Assembly (NCBI RefSeq): GCF_023241715.1
Contig: NZ_JALQCW010000038.1
Coordinates: 1-64,000, forward strand
Direction of reading: 5' to 3'
Source of the DNA: Pseudomonas morbosilactucae
GTDB taxonomy: Bacteria > Pseudomonadota > Gammaproteobacteria > Pseudomonadales > Pseudomonadaceae
DNA: 64,000 bases
In this document: piece by piece, positions 62,135 to 64,000 of the stretch
How positions within the stretch are numbered: position 1 is the first letter of the stretch
How the letters are laid out: each line of letters begins with the position of its first letter
Translations under genes and position numbers: made by a program
The notes under the pieces: generated by a model
The model's database searches: none
The model's input: the letters and a program-made list of their open reading frames with translations, nothing else
Told to the model about the DNA's origin: nothing

Positions 62135-62438
62135 CATTTTCTCCGAACTGTTGGAAGGCGTGGACGCCCTGGCTGATGAGCGCCAAGGCAAGATCACCCT
62201 GCGCACCCATCATATAAAGCTACCCAAATTGCCCCCCATCACCGCAGAAGAAGTGCTCGCCGTACGCCAGCAACTGAACCTGTCCCGATCGGTGTTTGCC
62301 ATGTACCTGCGCACCAATACCCGGACCCTGGAAAACTGGGAGCAGGGACGGGCCAGGCCCAATGCCCTGGCCACCACCCTGATTCGCCTGGTGGAGCGTT
62401 TTCCCGATACGGTCGAGCGTCTGGCGGCGCTGGCCTGA
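62124..62438 (+). CDS. XRE-family antitoxin (NadS/HigA-like), orphan
   Basis: A 104-residue protein with a C-terminal helix-turn-helix (ITAEEVLAVRQQLNLSRSVFAMYLRTNTRTLENWEQGRARP, about 38-78) of the XRE/NadS type, usually the antitoxin of a RelE/HigB-like ribonuclease that lies directly upstream and overlaps it. Here only the last codons of such a toxin remain. The protein looks intact, so it may act as a free DNA-binding regulator or as an anti-toxin for related systems elsewhere. Start: ATG at 62124. Confidence 0.88.
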   Translation: MKRDIFSELLEGVDALADERQGKITLRTHHIKLPKLPPITAEEVLAVRQQLNLSRSVFAMYLRTNTRTLENWEQGRARPNALATTLIRLVERFPDTVERLAALA

Positions 62439-62461
62439 AACCCGGCTATTTCGCCCCTGGC

Positions 62462-62486
62462 AAAAAAACGGCACCCGAGGGTGCCG
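62462..62486 (-). terminator. Rho-independent terminator of the solute-binding protein gene
   Basis: On the minus strand the stem CGGCACC / GGTGCCG with loop CTCG is followed by a run of seven or more T, 24 nt beyond the stop codon. Confidence 0.92.
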
Positions 62487-62509
62487 TTGTAGATGACCAC
62501 AAAGGGCAA

Positions 62510-64000
62510 TTATTTACGCGCCGCCTCCCACGACTTGAGCAGTTCGTTGTAGCTGACGGTCTCGCCCTTGGGCTTCTCGTTGGCCAGTTTCGGTTTAGGC
62601 GCACCCGGTTGGTCGAACCAGTACTGGGCATCCCGTTCCGGGTTCATCTTCGGCGCACACACCGCCTGAGCCTTGGAGCGCTCAAGCCGCGTCATGATCG
62701 CGTCCTGATCCTTGGCCAAGCCGTCGAGGGCCTGTTGCGGAGTTTTCTCGCCACTGGCGGCTTCCGAGATGTGGCTCCACCACAGCTGAGCCAGGCGCGG
62801 ATAGTCCGGTACGTTGGTCCCGGTCGGGGTCCATTGCACCCGGGCCGGACTGCGGTAGAACTCCACCAGACCACCGAGCTTCGGCGCCAGGTCGGTCATG
62901 GCCTGGGAGTTGATGTCCGACTCGCGAATCGGTGTCAGGCCGACGATGGTTTTCTTCAGCGAAACGGTTTTCGAGGTCACGAACTGGGCATACAGCCAGG
63001 CCGCCAGTTTCTGTTTCTCCGGCGTGGACTTCATAAAGGTCCAGGAGCCCACGTCCTGATACCCCAGCTTCATGCCCTCTTCCCAGTACGGTCCACGTGG
63101 TGACGGCGCCATCCGCCATTTTGGCGTGCCATCGGCGTTCATCACCGCCAGGCCCGGCTTGGTCATGTCGGCGGTGAAAGCGGTGTACCAGAAGATCTGC
63201 TGAGCGATATTGCCCTGGGACGGCACCGGCCCGGATTCGGAGAAGGTCATGCCCGCCGCTTCCGGGGGGGCATAGGCCTTCATCCAATCCACGTATTTCT
63301 GTGTGGCGAAGACCGCTGCCGGGCCGTTGGTGTCGCCGCCTCGGGTGACGCTGGAACCCACCGGGTGGCAGTCCTCCACACGAATCCCCCACTCGTCCAC
63401 CGGCAAGCCGTTGGGCAGCCCCTTGTCGCCGCCGCCGGCCATGGAGAACCAGGCATCGGTGAAACGCCAACCCAGGGACGGGTCTTTCTTGCCGTAGTCC
63501 ATGTGCCCATAGACCCGCTTGCCGTCGATTTCCTTGACGTCTTCGGTGAAGAATTTGGCGATGTCTTCATAGGCCGACCAGTTCACTGGCACGCCCAACT
63601 CGTAGCCGTACTTCTCCTTGAACTTGGCTTTCAAGTCGGCCCGCTCGAACCAGTCGGCGCGGAACCAGTAGAGGTTGGCGAATTGCTGGTCGGGAAGCTG
63701 ATAGATCTTGCCGTCCGGCGCCGTGGTGAAGGAGATGCCGATGAAGTCTTTGAGGTCCAGGGTCGGCGAAGTGTAGGCCTTGCCCTCATTGGCCATCAGG
63801 TCGGTGATGGATTCTGTCTTGCCATAGCGAAAGTGCGTACCGATCAGGTCCGAATCGTTGACCCAGCCGTCGTAGATGTTCTTGTCGGACTGCATCTGGG
63901 TTTGCAGCTTCTCCACCACGTCGCCTTCCTGCAGCAAGTCGTGGGTCAGTTTGATCCCGGTGATTTCGCTGAACGCCTTGGCCAGCACCTTGGACTCGTA
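62510..64000 (-). CDS. ABC transporter extracellular solute-binding protein, 5' end outside window
   Basis: At least 497 residues of a family 1 solute-binding protein; the N-terminus with the expected signal peptide lies beyond the right edge. Visible segments include VVEKLQTQMQSDKNIYDGWVNDSDLIG, VNWSAYEDIAKFF and SPRGPYWEEGMKLGYQDVGSWTFMKSTPEKQKLAAWL. The size and pattern resemble GlpV, the glycerol-binding protein of the rhizobial GlpSTPQUV transporter, so a glycerol or polyol substrate is a reasonable guess, but no permease genes are visible to confirm it. Last gene of its transcription unit, with its own terminator. Confidence 0.82.
   Translation of the reverse strand, partial: YESKVLAKAFSEITGIKLTHDLLQEGDVVEKLQTQMQSDKNIYDGWVNDSDLIGTHFRYGKTESITDLMANEGKAYTSPTLDLKDFIGISFTTAPDGKIYQLPDQQFANLYWFRADWFERADLKAKFKEKYGYELGVPVNWSAYEDIAKFFTEDVKEIDGKRVYGHMDYGKKDPSLGWRFTDAWFSMAGGGDKGLPNGLPVDEWGIRVEDCHPVGSSVTRGGDTNGPAAVFATQKYVDWMKAYAPPEAAGMTFSESGPVPSQGNIAQQIFWYTAFTADMTKPGLAVMNADGTPKWRMAPSPRGPYWEEGMKLGYQDVGSWTFMKSTPEKQKLAAWLYAQFVTSKTVSLKKTIVGLTPIRESDINSQAMTDLAPKLGGLVEFYRSPARVQWTPTGTNVPDYPRLAQLWWSHISEAASGEKTPQQALDGLAKDQDAIMTRLERSKAQAVCAPKMNPERDAQYWFDQPGAPKPKLANEKPKGETVSYNELLKSWEAARK

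Noticed and set aside
62051..62438. A functional type II toxin-antitoxin pair
   Set aside because: Only about 28 toxin codons remain and an in-frame stop precedes them, so the locus is an orphan antitoxin.

Overview
The window looks like the chromosome of a fluorescent pseudomonad (Pseudomonas fluorescens group). The support is uniformly GC-rich coding, a fused nuoCD inside a complete nuoA-N operon, side-by-side dimeric (icd) and monomeric (idh) isocitrate dehydrogenases, the ftsK-lolA-rarA-crcB-serS-cysG run, and many copies of the Pseudomonas REP sequence (core GGAGCCGGCTTGCCGGCGA). Almost everything is core or metabolic. I see no prophage, IS element, CRISPR array, rRNA or tRNA.

Left part (1-13.8 kb): a complete benzoate-to-muconolactone supra-operonic cluster. 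On the minus strand lie catBCA (ring cleavage and lactonisation), benR (AraC/XylS activator), benABC (benzoate dioxygenase and reductase), benD (diol dehydrogenase), and benK and benE (two inner-membrane uptake systems). catR and a benF-like OprD porin lie divergently on the plus strand. Matching BenR operators precede benA and benF, a CatR-type palindrome lies between catB and catR, and A-rich Crc/Hfq-like motifs sit next to the ribosome binding sites of benR, benA, benK and benF. A 106-bp REP-containing tandem repeat (four copies) separates benA from benR. The left edge holds a damaged chemoreceptor gene.

Middle part (13.9-46.4 kb): housekeeping blocks. These are tusDCBE with ybiB (tRNA 2-thiolation), a glutathionyl-hydroquinone reductase, ftsK-lolA-rarA-crcB-serS-cysG on the minus strand (ftsK carries a 1-nt frameshift), trxB, and the N-degron genes aat, bpt, clpS and clpA around infA. 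They are followed by cspD, icd/idh, nudJ-mnmA-hflD, purB, a ribosomal-protein hydroxylase with a GNAT protein, an unknown exported protein, and aceA. aceA has a perfect palindrome about 450 bp upstream that resembles an RccR operator.

Right part (46.9-64 kb): the thirteen-gene nuo operon encoding NADH:quinone oxidoreductase, with a hairpin spacer between nuoF and nuoG. Then come an XRE antitoxin gene whose cognate toxin survives only as a C-terminal remnant, and, running off the right edge, a large ABC-transporter solute-binding protein gene. Two genes (the chemoreceptor and ftsK) show indels that may be sequence errors, so frameshift-based claims should be checked against reads.
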